Shown here in pieces: positions 1 through 12,552 of a DNA stretch of 64,000 bases. The stretch covers positions 620,001-684,000 of the forward strand of contig SAUG01000012.1 of the NCBI GenBank assembly GCA_011316305.1, read 5' to 3'. Positions within the stretch are counted from its first letter, which is position 1; each line of letters opens with the position of its first letter. The notes under the pieces are model-generated. The model searched no databases and was not told where the DNA came from. It saw nothing but the letters and a program-made list of their open reading frames with translations. The DNA comes from Rusavskia elegans. Its lineage: Eukaryota; Ascomycota; Lecanoromycetes; Teloschistales; Teloschistaceae. The translations under genes were made by a program, and so were the position numbers.

Positions 1-353
1 GGACTGAAATCGAGCCATACAATACGATCCAGATCATATGCAGGCATGATGGCATCGCCACAGACCTTGGTTTTGTGACATCGCAGACGATGACTTTGAG
101 GGAAATAAGATCGATAATCGACGTTCATCTAGTAGCGGCTGAGGCACTCCCAATGGAGTCCGAGCGGTAACGAGCGGTTTACGTCTCGCGACCGGCCTTG
201 TTGACGTTGTTTCAATCGAATCAAACGGTGTTACAACTCTTCAGTCGGCAATTGAGGCGGTTGTGCGGCTCTTTGATTGCGCAAGGTACTGCAGATCATC
301 CGCCCTCTCGGAGCCCAGCGGAGAGCTAATATCACCCAGGTTGTTAGATTCCG
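1..353. other. Intergenic, no gene seen
   Basis: This stretch lies beyond the stop codon of the minus-strand gene that ends at 354. I see no ORF with protein-like composition on either strand. It probably contains the 3' untranslated region of that gene. Confidence 0.5.
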
Positions 354-1884
354 TCACCCAATCCGCTTCTCTAATTTCTTGAAAAATCGGTTAACACCTT
401 TGTCAAGTTTGCCGGCTTGTTGTTCGAGCTTGCCGGATGGCTGTCCACCATCGGACGGTCTATGATGCTTTTGCCGGCGCGCTTCCTCCTCAGTTGGTCT
501 GTACAGCTGATTATGGACGTCGTAGTCGCCGCCATGTTGGTGCGAATGATGATGGTGCTGATGATGCTGGCCATAGTGGTGATCCGAGTAGCCACTGGGT
601 GGATCATGCGTCTGTCCTTGGGGCGCATGTTGATGCTGAGGACGGTTGGCTAGATAATCTGCGTATTGAGGTTGCAGATGTTGCAACGGCTGCGGCGGAG
701 GGCCAACGTAAGAGTTTCCCAGAATTTGCGCCGAGGGAGAATCGAGAGGCTTGTTTCCAGCGCGGTTGAATGCGTTTGGATCTCGCGGAGGGGCACCGAA
801 GGAAGGCTGCAAAGACGTGGCACTCGAAGGTCCCTGGAGCTGTGTCGATGGTGTAGTGTATGGTGCTTGAGCCGAGGCGACAGATGAAGTCCTGGCACCT
901 TGAGGAGGTGGAGGCGGGAGTGATGACACGCTGCCCATCCGAACCCCTGGTGCAGGGGACATACCACTCAAACCAGTGAACGGTTGCGGTGGCGGTGAAT
1001 TGTACAGATTACCATGTGGCTGGGGGCTGGAGTATGCCGATGAATGCACGGAGCTAGGATACGGTGGTTGTGACATCGAGCCATGGCCTGGGTGGGACAG
1101 AGGGGACACTGTATGGCTAAGGTGATGATCTTGATACGCAGCAGCAGAAAGTCCTGTGCCTTCGGTCTCGGCTTCGGGTGGTGGTGGAGTCTTTTCTCGA
1201 TGCTTGATTTTCTCCGGTGCGGGCGGCGCTGCCGGATTGTAGGCCAGAGGCTTGAAGTTTTCCGGGTCAGTCGACTTCGGCGCGCCCGGGCTGGTCTCAT
1301 TCGAAGCTGTGGGCGGAGGAGAAAACACCGGCATAGCTGGCCTAGAATTGCGTGTTTGGCCATTCTGATAGGCCGAATCCTCCACCGCCACATTCTCGAG
1401 CTTTTGAACGACGGGACTCATGAGATTCTCATGTGCAGCTGGGGCCAAGGGCCTGTCGAGTATCTCCATCTGCCCAGCTTCCACCAATTTTTCGATGGAG
1501 TCCACAAACGTGGTTGCATCCGCGGCTGTCCAAAAGTATATGTCGACCGTGTGCAGCCTAAATAGGTATTTACCTTCATTTCGAGGATCGGTATTCGGTA
1601 AACGCCAATGATGTTCCGGATGTTGTAGTGGAGGTGGCAAGGGCGGCTGGTAGCCATCGACAGTGACCGTACATAGGGTGGGATGTTTGTGGGACTGGCG
1701 GACTTTGACGGTATCCAAGGCTACGACGGCGCAGGGTCAGCTCTTCACTGTGACGAAGTACGAGTGGTATATACCGCCAGTGAAGGCATCCTGCTCTGGC
1801 TTGCCGACATTGTTTGCTACCTCAATTCTTCCACCATGATCATTGGTATTCCTATAGAGGTACAGATATGAACCTTTGTCGAAC
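354..1884 (-). CDS. Pro/His/Gln-rich fungal protein of unknown function (5' exons unresolved)
   Basis: The last exon runs from 1720 to the stop at 354. A 54-bp intron (1721-1774; donor GTATAT, branch GCTGAC, acceptor TAG) joins it in frame to an exon at 1775-1884, which begins after an acceptor CACAG at 1885 and reads ...FDKGSYLYLYRN.... The start codon is therefore further upstream, probably in the 1.9-2.1 kb region, and I could not fix it. The N-terminal part is a globular segment of about 110 residues (GKYLFRLHTVDIYFWTAADA, then an amphipathic FVDSIEKLVEAGQMEIL). Its layout is compatible with a PH-like fold, but I do not recognise the family. The rest is low-complexity Pro/Ser/Gln with a His cluster (QHHQHHHHSHQH), closed by a basic amphipathic tail ending GVNRFFKKLEKRIG. 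Such tails can bind membranes or partners, but that is inference. If read without the intron, an in-frame TGA separates the two exons. Confidence 0.75.
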
Positions 1885-2933
1885 CTGTGAGACAAGGGTC
1901 TGGGTGTAGGAGCGCTGAAGTAGTAGTGAACGTCGGCATAACTAGAGAGACGTTAACAGCCGGTTCGAAAACGCTGGAGTTGTTGATGAGGAGCTTTACA
2001 CAGTCATCACACGCTCTTCCTTCCCGGGCTCTGCCATTATGCACCAAGGTCTTGAGGACGATAAGCTACCAAGTCAAAGCGGGCAAGAACCATGGAACGG
2101 CAATGTAGGTGGCAAGTCTGACTTGCCCTATTAACTGGTACTCACGGCCCCGCGCGCATGAATGGCGGCAACGTGGACGGGGTTATAATTAGCTCCCGCA
2201 AATCGGATGCCCCGCCAATAATGTATGAGACTATAGGCTTAGTGTCCTGATTTTGCTGCTCACCGCGAGGGTAAGACATCTACGACTTCATAACATTTTG
2301 CACATTAGCAGTGTTTCTCTCCAGCAACTGTCCATTCTTGGGCTGTCAAGTTGCGGCATTCTTTTGATTCCTCAAATGTACTATCAGCAGAAAAGGAAAA
2401 CACATCAAGAATACGCGAGGACACCAAAGTAATACTAAATACACTGGGATATTATGCTTTACAGTCTTGCGACTCTTATTCGAGACGGCTCGAAGCTCTC
2501 TAAGTCCCACAAGCACCTTGCCGTCCAAAATTCTGTATTGCTCAAATCGGGTACTGTTACCCAGAACGAGTAACTTCTTGCCACATGAGAAATCCTCTTC
2601 TCAATATGTACCCTTCCAGTCCCTAAATGCCCAGGATACAAGATCAAATCTGTTTTCAAGATTGGACCACTCAAATACCTGAAACTAATCCTGGCTTATA
2701 GGACTCTGGGCATATCCGCTCCCCTCTCGGTAGGACTTGACAATATCATAACTCGTCGGAAAATGGGCTGAGAGTCTCTTGAACGGGCGATCGCATTTGT
2801 CTGAAAGTGCGGTTGGAAGCCTGCAACATACCCGCGTCGTTTCAAGAATCCGCTCAATCGGTGTTCGTCCTTGATTCATCAAGGCTTACTTCCTCAGTAC
2901 ATTAATCGAGCCACCTCCGTTCTATGGTGACTA
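1885..2933. other. Intergenic or 5' part of the upstream gene; nothing firm
   Basis: About 1.9-2.1 kb may hold one more minus-strand exon of the Pro/His-rich gene: a reading frame around ACDDCVKLLINNSSVFEPA would join the next exon if spliced in phase 2. From 2.1 to 2.9 kb I see only short, mutually overlapping frames with no protein-like bias. Confidence 0.35.
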
Positions 2934-4030
2934 CTAGGAATAGGTTTGAGAACATAAGCTGACCAGATTGCTCCAACGGTAGTTTCCGATTGACTTTCCG
3001 AACATAAGAACTTGGCAATACTCGTTACCGAGGATAAGATCAATCCAACGTCTGGCTCCAAAAAAAAAGGTAGGATTGATCTTGACGTGGAAGAATACAT
3101 GTTCCGCGTCGACTGTACCACATTCCCATGTGCATCCTTCCATCGGCTGATCTACCTGGTAGCCCTTCTCTAACACAAGTCTTAGAGATGGGTCGTGGAA
3201 GTCCCGAATTGGGAGGCTGTGAGTCTGCCGTATAAGGCTTGAAACCCATTGGCTGCCAATTGAAGGGTTGTCGAAAGGCTGCCTGCCACACTACCCGATC
3301 ATGGACAGTCATGTCCGCCAACAAGCTCCCCGAAGGCACATGTTGATAGCCCTTGAGCTGACGATGCTGCGTCTGCAAACGCTGCAGCATCTGAAGAATG
3401 CTTTCATCCCAGTCAATCTTGATAATATCCGTAACTATTGAGAGGGTTGGGCTTGCAACGCGCCAGGGGCTTGGAAGAAGCTTAGCCAATGGCTCGTGAA
3501 GAAACATCCAGCTTCTGCCAGATTGCAACTGGTTGAGAATTGCGTGGCATTCGCATGTTTCAAGGCAGTTGAAGATGGCCGGTCTTCCCAGGTCAATTTA
3601 CAATGATTGTACCATTCGCCGCATGCACTCGGATTGAGATAGTGGAATATCTCCCACGAAGGCCATCGAAACACTGAAAACAGCGTTGCCTCCATCGAGT
3701 CCATCCATTTGCCGTCGGGGACCACTTTTGCCTCAGGGTAGGCTTTGCTAAGCTCCTCGGCGAGAAAGCAACATGGCGGATCCATGACACGCTGCATCAC
3801 TGTCAGTGTCAACTCAAACCACCGAAAAAGGCCATCTTCAACATCATAGTCACCAGTGAGTCCATCGAACTCTTCTCTCTCAGAACATTGTCCAATGCCA
3901 TAGAATTTGGCCATCATCGCTTTGTCCCATTGCGGATAGTGTCGATATGAATACGAGCCGTGAATTTATAAACGGTGTAAGCGTATTCCTTCAGAGCTCG
4001 TGCGAGTGCCCTGGATTATTTTCTAATATC
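2934..4030 (-). pseudogene. Unknown protein gene, multi-exon or decaying
   Basis: Protein-like sequence runs through the minus strand but changes frame several times. From high to low coordinates I read a segment containing ALARALKEYAYTVYKFTARI (about 4.0 kb), then one with FDGLTGDYDVEDGLFRWFEL and MDSMEATLFSVFRWPSWEIF, then IFNCLETCECHAILNQLQSG with LSIVTDIIKIDWDESILQML, and finally SLRLVLEKGYQVDQPMEG to HVFFHVKINPTFFFGARRW. One change can be explained by a 49-bp intron (GTGCCT ... ACATGAC ... GTAG, near 3293-3341) that keeps the frame. The change near 3.6 kb has no good splice pair; the best candidate uses an AAG acceptor. Either this is an intron-rich gene of a fungal family I do not recognise, or it carries one or more frameshifts. 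The acidic, helical composition argues that it was coding. Confidence 0.45.
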
Positions 4031-4786
4031 GTTGTATTCAGCCGGCCCCAACCTATGATACCCCTTCTCCCCAATTCCATTCATAGTAATGTCATGGGTT
4101 TCGTGCGAGTTTCGCTCGGTTTTCCCGCAAGCTTTCCTTGTATATCGTAATTCTGTGAAGAGGTGGCGAATAATTGCAGAAGACAGAGTAGCGCTGCAGG
4201 GCCTACCTCTTATGAGGGTTCCCACGACTTCCATCCTGTTGACTATACTGCTCAACGCAGTCAAGGTCGGAAGGGCCTCTTTTGACTTTGTTATTATGTT
4301 TTTCTGGTTCTCGTTGTGCTGGCTTCTGGGAGTTCCGAATTCTTAAGCTGTGATTTCCACGCATTGAAATAAATGTGCTCAGATATTTCCAGCACAGCAC
4401 ATCTTTGATCACGGCGAGAAACGGACGGTCATTCCACCGCGTTCATACGCTTGCGTAATCGTCGACCTCGCGTCGATCTGCATATGCATGTCCACATGTG
4501 TCGGATTTCCTCGCTCGTCGCTTCCAACCTCCAAAAACCAAATATGCAAGCACCACCTCAGCTTCTTACGGCCGTGCTCTTACTACTGAGTGATTGTCGG
4601 GAGTCAAAATATGCGTTGATGTGCTATGTCTTCTCTAGCGTCCTACCCCGAATGCATCGGATCTCCTCGCTCGTCGTCGCTCGAGTGTCGACTCAAATCA
4701 ATCGAGGAAAATGCAACTGCGCCGCTACTTCAGAGTGCCTATCCAACATACGCATCTCCTTCCCACGAACGAACTGAACGAACATT
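4031..4786. other. Intergenic, divergent promoter region
   Basis: This lies between the minus-strand unknown gene and the plus-strand glycosyltransferase, so it should hold both promoters. I see no further coding sequence and no recognisable TATA element. Confidence 0.4.
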
Positions 4787-6716
4787 ATGTCCATGGATAG
4801 CCGCAACGAGGACCGGGCCGACAACGCTCATACGCCGCTGCGTGGGACGCAGGCCAGTAATACACGCTGGTTGCCGACCTCGACATTACTTTCCATGATG
4901 ACAAGCTCGATTTACCTAATCTCTCGTTCCATAAACGTGGTCTTTGCGGAACAAGCAGACCCTGTCATTTGGGCAGCCTTGCTCATCGAGATCATGGCTG
5001 CAAGTAAGCCATAGGCTTTGACACTTGGATGGTCCCGTATTTGCTGATACGAGAGTAGTTCCTCGAATACCGCGGCAATTGTCCATCTTGTACGGACTCG
5101 ACCGCTCCGCTGGCGTTAGACTGCCTCAGTCGACTAAGAACGACTCTCAGCTTCCCAGAGTGGACATTTATGTGCCCTGTTGCGGAGAAGGAGATGATAT
5201 TGCGGTAAATACCGCAATGGCAGCCTGCTCGCAAGATTACCCAGAATCTCTCCTTCGAGTAATCGTCCTCGACGACAGTGATTCTACCCAGCTGTCCGAG
5301 ACAATAGCCCAGTTGCGGAAGCATCACTATCCGAATTTGTGTTATGCCTCTCGGAAAGTACAAGTGACAACCCATTCGAAGGCAGCAAACCTCAATTTTG
5401 GACTGCGATATACAGACTCTTTACCAGGCGGAAGTGCAGAATTCGCAGCGGTCTTGGACGTAGATATGATCCCAGAACGGCTCTGGCTCAGGACCGTAAC
5501 CCCTCACCTTCTCCGCAATGCCAATGCCGCTCTCGCCGGCCCTTTTCAATACTATTACAATGTTCCTCCCAACGACCCTCTCCGGATCCGAAACGACCTC
5601 GACGAGTTCCATGCTTCCGTTTGTCTTGATGACCTGACGAATAAATCTCCTTGCGTAGGAAGTGGCTTTGTTGTCCGCAGGAAGGCACTTGATCAGATCA
5701 ACGGCTTCCCAGAGGGTTCAACCCAAGAAGATATCCTTACATCCATTTTGCTGTCCTCGCTCGGCTGGGAGATGGTTTACATCCAAGAGTCTCTCCAATG
5801 GGGCCTAGCAGCCGGCACCTTTGCCGATTGGATACGCCAACGCCAACGCTGGATCGTGGGCACCCTGTCAAAGGCAAAATACTTGGGTTCGAAGGATGCA
5901 AGCAAGCTCCCAAAGGCTGCACGCCAGGAGGGGATAGTCTCACCAGCCGTGGTCATTATTTCAACCTGCGCCATATGGACCACGGTGATGACTCTGCTGC
6001 CTCTCCTCGCTTTGTCAGGCAAGCCTCTTCTGCCGTCAACGCCCTACTTGCCATCCCTCCTCCGCCTCGCGGTGCTGGATTTTGCGACTCAAAGCATCTA
6101 CCAGGCTCTACTCAACTCGGTTCTGGATTTTCGAACGTCTCTCCTCGGCCCTATATTGGCGGCATGGACGGCGCCTTACAGGCTTGCCATGGCTTTGCGG
6201 TGCGTAGTATCAATCTGGCTCGAAAACTCTCTCCCACGATCCACTCCGACGGGGGTCAGCGAGGCTGTAGGTAGAGCGGAGATCGAGGCCCGAAAGAATC
6301 GAAGCTCATGCTTGAAAATCGTTCTCTGGGATTGCGGAGCCTGGATTTATTTAGCTAACTTGGTCGCACTGGTCGTCGGAGCCGCTAGTTCCGTCATCGG
6401 CGCATCGCGAGCCTCCTTTTCCTCGCCAATCCTCCCGGCCCTGGTCCTTCGAATAGGCTGGCCACCGTTATTATTCCTGTGGTTAGCATCCATCAACACG
6501 GTAGTGCTGCCAGTCGCTTATGCGTTTTCTCCGCCCCCTTTTCTCGAAAGACGGGATATGATGGATAAGGACCCAGTCACGGGGGTTCTCTACCCTAGGA
6601 AAAGTATCAAAGAGGCTTACCTTGCTAGAGCGGGGCAGAAGATGTGGTTCACTATCGCTGCGTATTACCTTGTTTGTTGCGTTCTGAATGAAGGACGGTT
6701 CTTGAACTTCAATTAG
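4787..6716 (+). CDS. Family 2 glycosyltransferase, cellulose-synthase-like, multi-pass membrane
   Basis: There are two exons, 4787-5003 and 5059-6716, separated by a 55-bp intron (GTAAGC ... GCTGAT ... GTAG). Joined they give 624 aa. The motifs of a processive GT-A polysaccharide synthase appear in order: VIVLDDSDS at about 141-149, the metal-binding DVD at 206-208 (in AVLDVDMIPE), TQED at 294-297 carrying the catalytic-base aspartate, and QRQRW at 333-337 (Q-x-x-R-W). One or two hydrophobic helices precede the catalytic domain and several follow from about residue 365 onward. This is the membrane topology of synthases that polymerise a UDP-sugar and extrude the chain. The product cannot be told from sequence; cellulose-like, mixed-linkage or another beta-glucan are possible. 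The domain order and the absence of a myosin or long chitin-synthase region argue against a classical chitin synthase. I chose the first ATG because it precedes a continuous hydrophilic lead into the first hydrophobic helix. Confidence 0.9.
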
Positions 6717-7389
6717 AGCGTTAAGGGATCGTATGTATGCTGAGCTAATGAGTCTGATTAGACTCGCAAAAGACCGAATATCTGGACACTGATGCTTTTC
6801 ATGACTACGCCAAGTTCTTTTTGGGATCGTGCTAGTTCGAATGAGTTCAGACATGATGAGGATCGAAAGATGGTTTTTGGTTTACTCAATGTGATCTGCG
6901 ATCTTGAGACGCAGCTTGTACGGAGTACGGAGTATCCATTCCGCTGCTGGGGTCTTCGATTCAGATTTTAGGGGCTCGGCGAGCAGAAGAATCCTGATAC
7001 TAAGCCTACCTAGGTATCGTCTTATGCACTTAGTAGTATTTCCGATACAGCTGGTAGTCGAGGTATCGAATTCCTACTTCCGCTAAGTCGAAGGGATACT
7101 AATAATAACCGAACGCAAGAGAGGATTGCAGACGGAATCCATTCCGCGAAGACCCCATCAAGCCCATGTAGCAGCGGAAGGGATGCACTGTTTAGATCTC
7201 TTGAATTGCAACTGGCCTTTGAGATGACAAACGGACTTTTCGACGCTTTCGTCTTTTGGTGTGATTCATTTCACAATCTACTTTCTATTTGGTCGTTATT
7301 TTCATGTCTGAAGCTTCGACATAAATCACATGATCGTGCCTTTCTTGCGCTTCAGCATCGATCCCCCCCAGTGGCATCAACGAAGCCGT
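6717..7389. other. Intergenic between convergent genes
   Basis: This region holds the 3' ends of the plus-strand glycosyltransferase and the minus-strand pyruvate kinase. I see no gene in it. CCTAGG/TAGG-type short repeats near 7000-7040 look like ordinary low-complexity sequence. Confidence 0.4.
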
Positions 7390-9365
7390 TTATTCTTCTT
7401 GCGAAAGTCCCAAATCTTCCTCGGCCGGCACGATGCGGGTCGTATTCGTGTGACCTTTGCCTCCGCGCCAGCCTTGCACGCAGACAACCAGGTCGCCCTT
7501 GGTGAGGATACCCAATTTGATAGCCTCCGATATGCCCCATTTGAGACGCTTGTCCACGTCCTGTTGCCAATCCGCATTCTTGAAATCGGGCTTCGCCTCG
7601 GGGAAAAGGAAAGGGTAGACTCCACGGTAAAGGTGCGAATACTACTGCATGTCAGTGCATCCACCTCGAAAGAGAAAGTGAAGACTGACTCGTGACGCTG
7701 TAGCATTACGTGTGACCATGATGATAGGGCAGATGGGTCGATACTTGGATAGCATCCTGGCGGACGAGCCACTGTACACATCAGCGGGCTGCTGGAGGCT
7801 CTCCGGTAGGTGAAGGAGTCCTACCTGGTGGTAAGAACCAGTATAGCGCCCGCATTGAGCTCCATACTGGAACTCACAGCTGATGTTGCCGTGGCTTCCA
7901 CCTGACTGATTGGCTTTTCAACAACAGCACGGAGATCGTTGAACAGGCTTATGTAGGGGATAGCGACTTCTGCGATTGCGCAAGTATCGTGCATCATCTG
8001 AACGGATTCCCTTGGATAGTTTCCCTTCGCAGTCTCTCCTGACAACATGACACAATCGGCACCATCGAGAACGGCGTTGCCGACATCGCTGACCTCTGCA
8101 CGGGTTGGGCGAGGATTATAGGTCATCGACTCGAGCATTTGAGTGGCGCAGATGACTGGTTTACCGGCGCGATTGCATTTGGCAATCATCATCTTCTGGG
8201 CGATGAAGACCTGAGCGGGAGGGATCTCAATCCCAAGGTCACCTCGTGCAACCATGACCCCGTCGGTTTCTTTCAAGATCTCGTCGAAATTGTTGACCCC
8301 TTGCTGATTCTCGATCTTGGCGATGATTTGGATCTCTTTCCCGTCTTCCCCGAGCACCTCTCGGATGGAGGTAATGTCACTACCACGACGAATAAAAGAT
8401 GCAAATACCATGTCCACGCGGTTCTTGACGCCGAACCGGAGATCGTTCTTGTCTTTCTCTGACAGAGCGGGGAGGTCGACATCGGTTTTGGGCAGGTTGA
8501 CTCCCTTCTTCGAGGATATCTTGCCGTTGTTCATACACTTGACGCGAAGAGTCTTATCGTCGACAATGTCTAGGACTTCGAAAGACAGGACTCCGTCATC
8601 CACGTAGATGGTACGGCCTTTCTCAATGACTTTGGTGATGTTCTTGTAGTCGACATACCTACCGTGCATCAGTGGACGTTCATGACTGACCCTGCGTTCG
8701 ACTCACATGTTCTTGTCATCGCAGGCAGTGGCATATTTATCGTCGGTCGTTATATTGAGCTCGGCACCTTGAGCGATAGGTATGTCTTCGTCTCCCTTGG
8801 TATTGCCAGTGCGGATCTCCGGCCCTTTCTGCGGGCTCGTCAGAGGGTCTCACCTCGTTCTGACGGAAGGACAACCGGGACGGCATAACATACAGTATCC
8901 AGAGCAATCGCCAAAGGGCGACCTAGATCCATTCGCTCTGCTTCCCTCGCATTATCGATAACCGATTGGTGGTACTAGGACAATGACGATGAGTATCGCT
9001 CTGGAAAGTGCGGGAGCACAGGCAGGGTCTGTTACCTCGTAAGCGCCGTGGGAAAAATTCATGCGGACAACGTTCAAGCCGGCTAAGAGCCGTCAACTCT
9101 TGAGTCTCGATATGGGTTACGCCCATGAGCTGTACCTTTCCGAAGCTGGTTGATTTTGGCAGCCGAATTGGTTTTCGGACCTGTGAGGGTGGTTAGGATC
9201 ATGAAAGGATTGGACATTTGGCAAGACGGTGCTCAGAGCCTTACCAATTGTGCAAATGATGGACGTTCGTCGATATTCTTTTTGCGGTTTGTACTCGGTG
9301 TTCAGGCCGGAGGTCCACTCGATGCGAGTTCTCCCGGAAGCCATATGGTCCAGTGAGTCTCCCAT
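7390..9365 (-). CDS. pkiA: Pyruvate kinase
   Basis: Pyruvate kinase makes pyruvate and ATP from phosphoenolpyruvate and ADP, the last step of glycolysis in the cytosol. I rebuilt eight exons on the minus strand: 9365-9245, 9180-9136, 9082-9036, 8974-8894, 8828-8707, 8658-7825, 7771-7690 and 7641-7390. All seven introns (48-65 bp) have GT..AG ends, most have a CTRAC-like branch site, and all phases agree, giving 1584 nt and 527 aa. That is the normal length of fungal enzymes. Diagnostic segments follow in order: [38 protein letters not shown], the active-site segment [37 protein letters not shown], and the C-terminal [19 protein letters not shown]. The start at 9365 ([11 protein letters not shown]) gives the usual short N-terminus before the [14 protein letters not shown] block; an in-frame upstream ATG at 9506 would add an unlikely hydrophobic leader. 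Nothing suggests inactivation. Confidence 0.97.
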
Positions 9366-10760
9366 TATCGGTGTTGGATCTTTGCGTGATGATGAACTCA
9401 GTAGCGGTAGTCGTTGGAGGATGAAAAGTAAGAGAAGGAGTGGTGATAGAGTGCAGTTTATTGTCGGTGGTGGATGTGAAACCTGATAAGCTCGGAGAAG
9501 CTTCAATAGCTAGCTCGCCTCAACACACGTGGGGGCGGAAGGTGGACCGTGCGTCGGGCCGTCTCAACAGAAGGAGTAGTAGTAGCGCTTTACATCTTTA
9601 CATAAGCTGCATTAATATCATTCTACAGACACGAGTGTTCTGCCGCTGGAGGTTCGGACACGACTTTTTGGAGTTCCCCACATACCATTCTGCTTGTGGA
9701 ATGGCCGGACGCCCTGACTGTGTGAGCGCGGAATGAGATAAAAGAGCTCCCTCCTACTCCATCGGCCTTGGCAGACGAATGCACGTGACACCTGTTGTAT
9801 TTGCGAACGGCGAGGTACTCGATACTCGAATAGCCAATACAGAACTCGACCATTCATCCCAGTCTCTAAGGTCTCCACATACAATCATCTAAGCTGCAGA
9901 TTGCTCGGAATCTGTTTCCACCATCAGTACCGCGAACATGGTGGTGGAGTCTACCACCTCGAGCTTGCCCTGCTCCTTTGACTGACTGCTTGGCAGTTTG
10001 GCAGGCTGACCCACTATGCCTTTGATGCCGTACTCGGTATATTCTTCAATTATCAGGCTCCGTGTGTCCATCGCTGACAGTCCCTCTCAGTCTCCGCTTT
10101 CCTTGCAGGTATCAAGCGATCTACTGGTTTAACGTACGAATGTCCAACCACCCAATTTCCAGTCTTGTCTGCATTCCTACACCATCTTGTAATGTGCTGA
10201 CAAGACCCTTATCATGGGATCCTTAGCCCCAGCTTCCAATCCGACAAAATCTCCGAGAGCAGAGAATTGAAACGATGGGTCGATAAATATCTAGGCATGG
10301 GGGAATGGGTCATGGATCAGAGCGTGGCTGTATTGGGCTCCACCGGCTATTTCGAACGCAGACGATGACCAGCTTCGGGGTAACATGGCATGGCGGTGGA
10401 ATGAGTACGGGAAGTCCAGAGCGACCCATTACCGTTTGAGGTGTTATATGGTGTATGGCCTGGACTGGTGCCACTGAGGGCAACGCCCATGGCCGGTAAA
10501 GACAAGGGTCCCAGGGGTTTACATTTAATTCTCCACGCTTTGTATAGCAGGATCACCTTGCCAAACTAACAATGAGTAATCATACACGGCATGAACAAAT
10601 TTATCAAGAATAAGTGGGACTTGATTTACGTTCACATTGCATTCCGTCATGATTCACACCGTGACAATCGGACAACATCCGCCTGTTCAGAACTTCCTCC
10701 AATCAACCACGACAATTCGTCCGTCATGTCTAGATAACTCAGAACAAGTGATCCTCAGTA
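9366..10760. other. Intergenic, divergent promoters of pyruvate kinase and DUF1769 gene
   Basis: This 1.4-kb stretch separates two divergent genes. The 100 bp upstream of the pyruvate kinase start are pyrimidine-rich on the coding strand, as is common for highly expressed fungal glycolytic promoters. I see no further gene. Confidence 0.45.
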
Positions 10761-11883
10761 ATGGCAGACAAGTACTTGCTTCGCGTCACTGCTGGCCCCT
10801 CCTACGACCCCTCATCTCACCAAGTGGTTGCTGTGAATACAGGGACACCCACATCTATACAATCCTCTCTCTGTTCTGCCAGAATCTCTGTACGCATCCA
10901 GAACTACCGCGGTAATTACATCCTTGGATACACCAAAGAGACTTCTGACTGTGCTAATCGTTCCATAGGCCTTCCGCAGGGATCACCTTCAACCTCTTCC
11001 TACTTCTCTCATCCGCCGCATACACATGACCAGTACTCCATAGGCTTCTCTTTCGTACCGCATCGGTCTATCAACGGCAAGTCGCTCGTTTTCGGTAACG
11101 ACTTCGAACATCCTATCCGTGACCGCATACCACCCGGTTTCAATGCTGCTTTCAAGATTGTCAAATGGGCTATCGATCCCGGTCTTGATGGGGACGTATA
11201 TGCCGACAAGCCTTACCTGTATGGAAATGCGCTGAGCAGCATAAACGTGCTTAGCGTCGGGCCAAAGGCTGGCAAGGAAGCTATCGAGAAGCAGTCTGCA
11301 GAAGCCCCAGATGATGAAGAGGCAATCAAAGAAGGCGGTTTCAAGGGAGGGGAAGAAGTAAGAGAAAACTTGAATGTCCCGGACAATGCGGCTGCACGAC
11401 AGAAGTGGTTTCTGGGCGGCCATGATAGGCTTGAACATTGGCAATGGGAGGAAGGCCGGCTTTACAAGGCTGACTTCTTCAATCCTTACTTGGACTTTAA
11501 CGGTAGGCATTACCCTGCCAGGAGCGGAATCTGCGATATTCAGCCTGACATTGCTGTAGAGTTTGCTCTTAAGCTGCCTGGGTTCTCACTCAAAGTCTTG
11601 GGCTATCTGGGTGGCGAGGATTATCTCAGGTTGGTCGTATTCCCTCTTGACCTATGGCACCCAGTGACGAGTGATGTGCTACGTTACTCACACAATGGCT
11701 AGATACGTCTTGAAAGATAAAGACACTGGGGACGTACTCTTCGTCGTCGTCTTCACTCTTCTCCCGAACAATCAGGACGACAAAGGCGACGCAGAGACTC
11801 CTCAGCCAGGCAAGTCTAATGCGAGGCCATCTAACGATTCGCCGGCGAGACCTTTTGAACCGAAGGCTGAAGACTTGGATTGA
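10761..11883 (+). CDS. DUF1769 (UPF0590) family protein
   Basis: There are three exons, 10761-10911, 10969-11629 and 11703-11883, with introns of 57 and 73 bp whose phases agree. The product is 330 aa. The conserved core of the DUF1769/UPF0590 family is clear: YLLRVTAGPSYDPSSHQVV near the N-terminus, VRIQNYRGLPQGSPSTSSYF across intron 1, then INGKSLVFGNDFEHPIRDRI, PPGFNAAFKIVKWAIDPGLD and YLYGNALSSINVL. A charged linker (about residues 165-200) and a second conserved block (GRHYPARSGICDIQPDIAVE) follow. Intron 2 joins GEDYLR to YVLKDKDTGDVLFVVVFTLL. I recall work on a fission-yeast member placing it at the cell cortex with phosphoinositide binding, so a cortical or membrane-lipid role is possible here. 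That is family knowledge, not seen in this sequence. Confidence 0.88.
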
Positions 11884-12552
11884 GTGGCCAAATGTTATCC
11901 TTCCCGGCATACGTACGTCTCGAGGTACCGGGGCTTGTAAAGTCGTTGAGAAACTCGGTCATGGTCGCTAAATTTAGAAGGCAAAAAATGTCTGCATTCC
12001 GGTTTGTCTGAGACCGTCATAGGTCCATTACATTACTCGTTGTGCGATATCCTTTTCTTGGCCGGTGGGTTCGGGCTTCGTAAGTAGCCTGTCAACCGTA
12101 AGTCTCAAGATATATCAGTAAGCACCCAAAGAACCTGAATGGTGGATTCATAGACTCAAAGGCACTCGGCCCTTTGACTCAATAGAACGCCCTTTCTCTA
12201 TGGATAATTCTCTCAAATCTTCTCGAGCTTTTTTAGCCTATCATGAGCGATGAAAACTACCGCTTAAGTGCTCAAAATTCAACAACACTAAGAAGCAACG
12301 GCTTTCGAAAATTCTATGACACTAGTCTAATTATATATATGCGTCCTCGCTGTTCTCCTGGTCCTTGTTGTCTTCTTACACCACATATATTTATATGGCT
12401 TGTTTCTTCGGCCTTTCCAGCGTCATATCTGTGCGGTACAGTCTCATCAAGTCCTTGCATCTTTCTTTCCATCACGCAGCGCTGTTTCCATGACCACAAA
12501 GTTTACTACCTACTAAACCACTATCATCGTCCTTCTTAACATACCGCTTACC
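11884..12552. other. Intergenic, promoter of the HEPN-like gene
   Basis: No coding sequence is seen. The last 200 bp before 12553 are CT-rich and probably hold the transcription start of the next gene. Confidence 0.4.

Noticed and set aside
5025..6716. Start of the glycosyltransferase at the ATG at 5025
   Set aside because: This ATG lies inside the 55-bp intron 5004-5058. Splicing from the exon at 4787 gives a continuous N-terminus with a hydrophobic helix.
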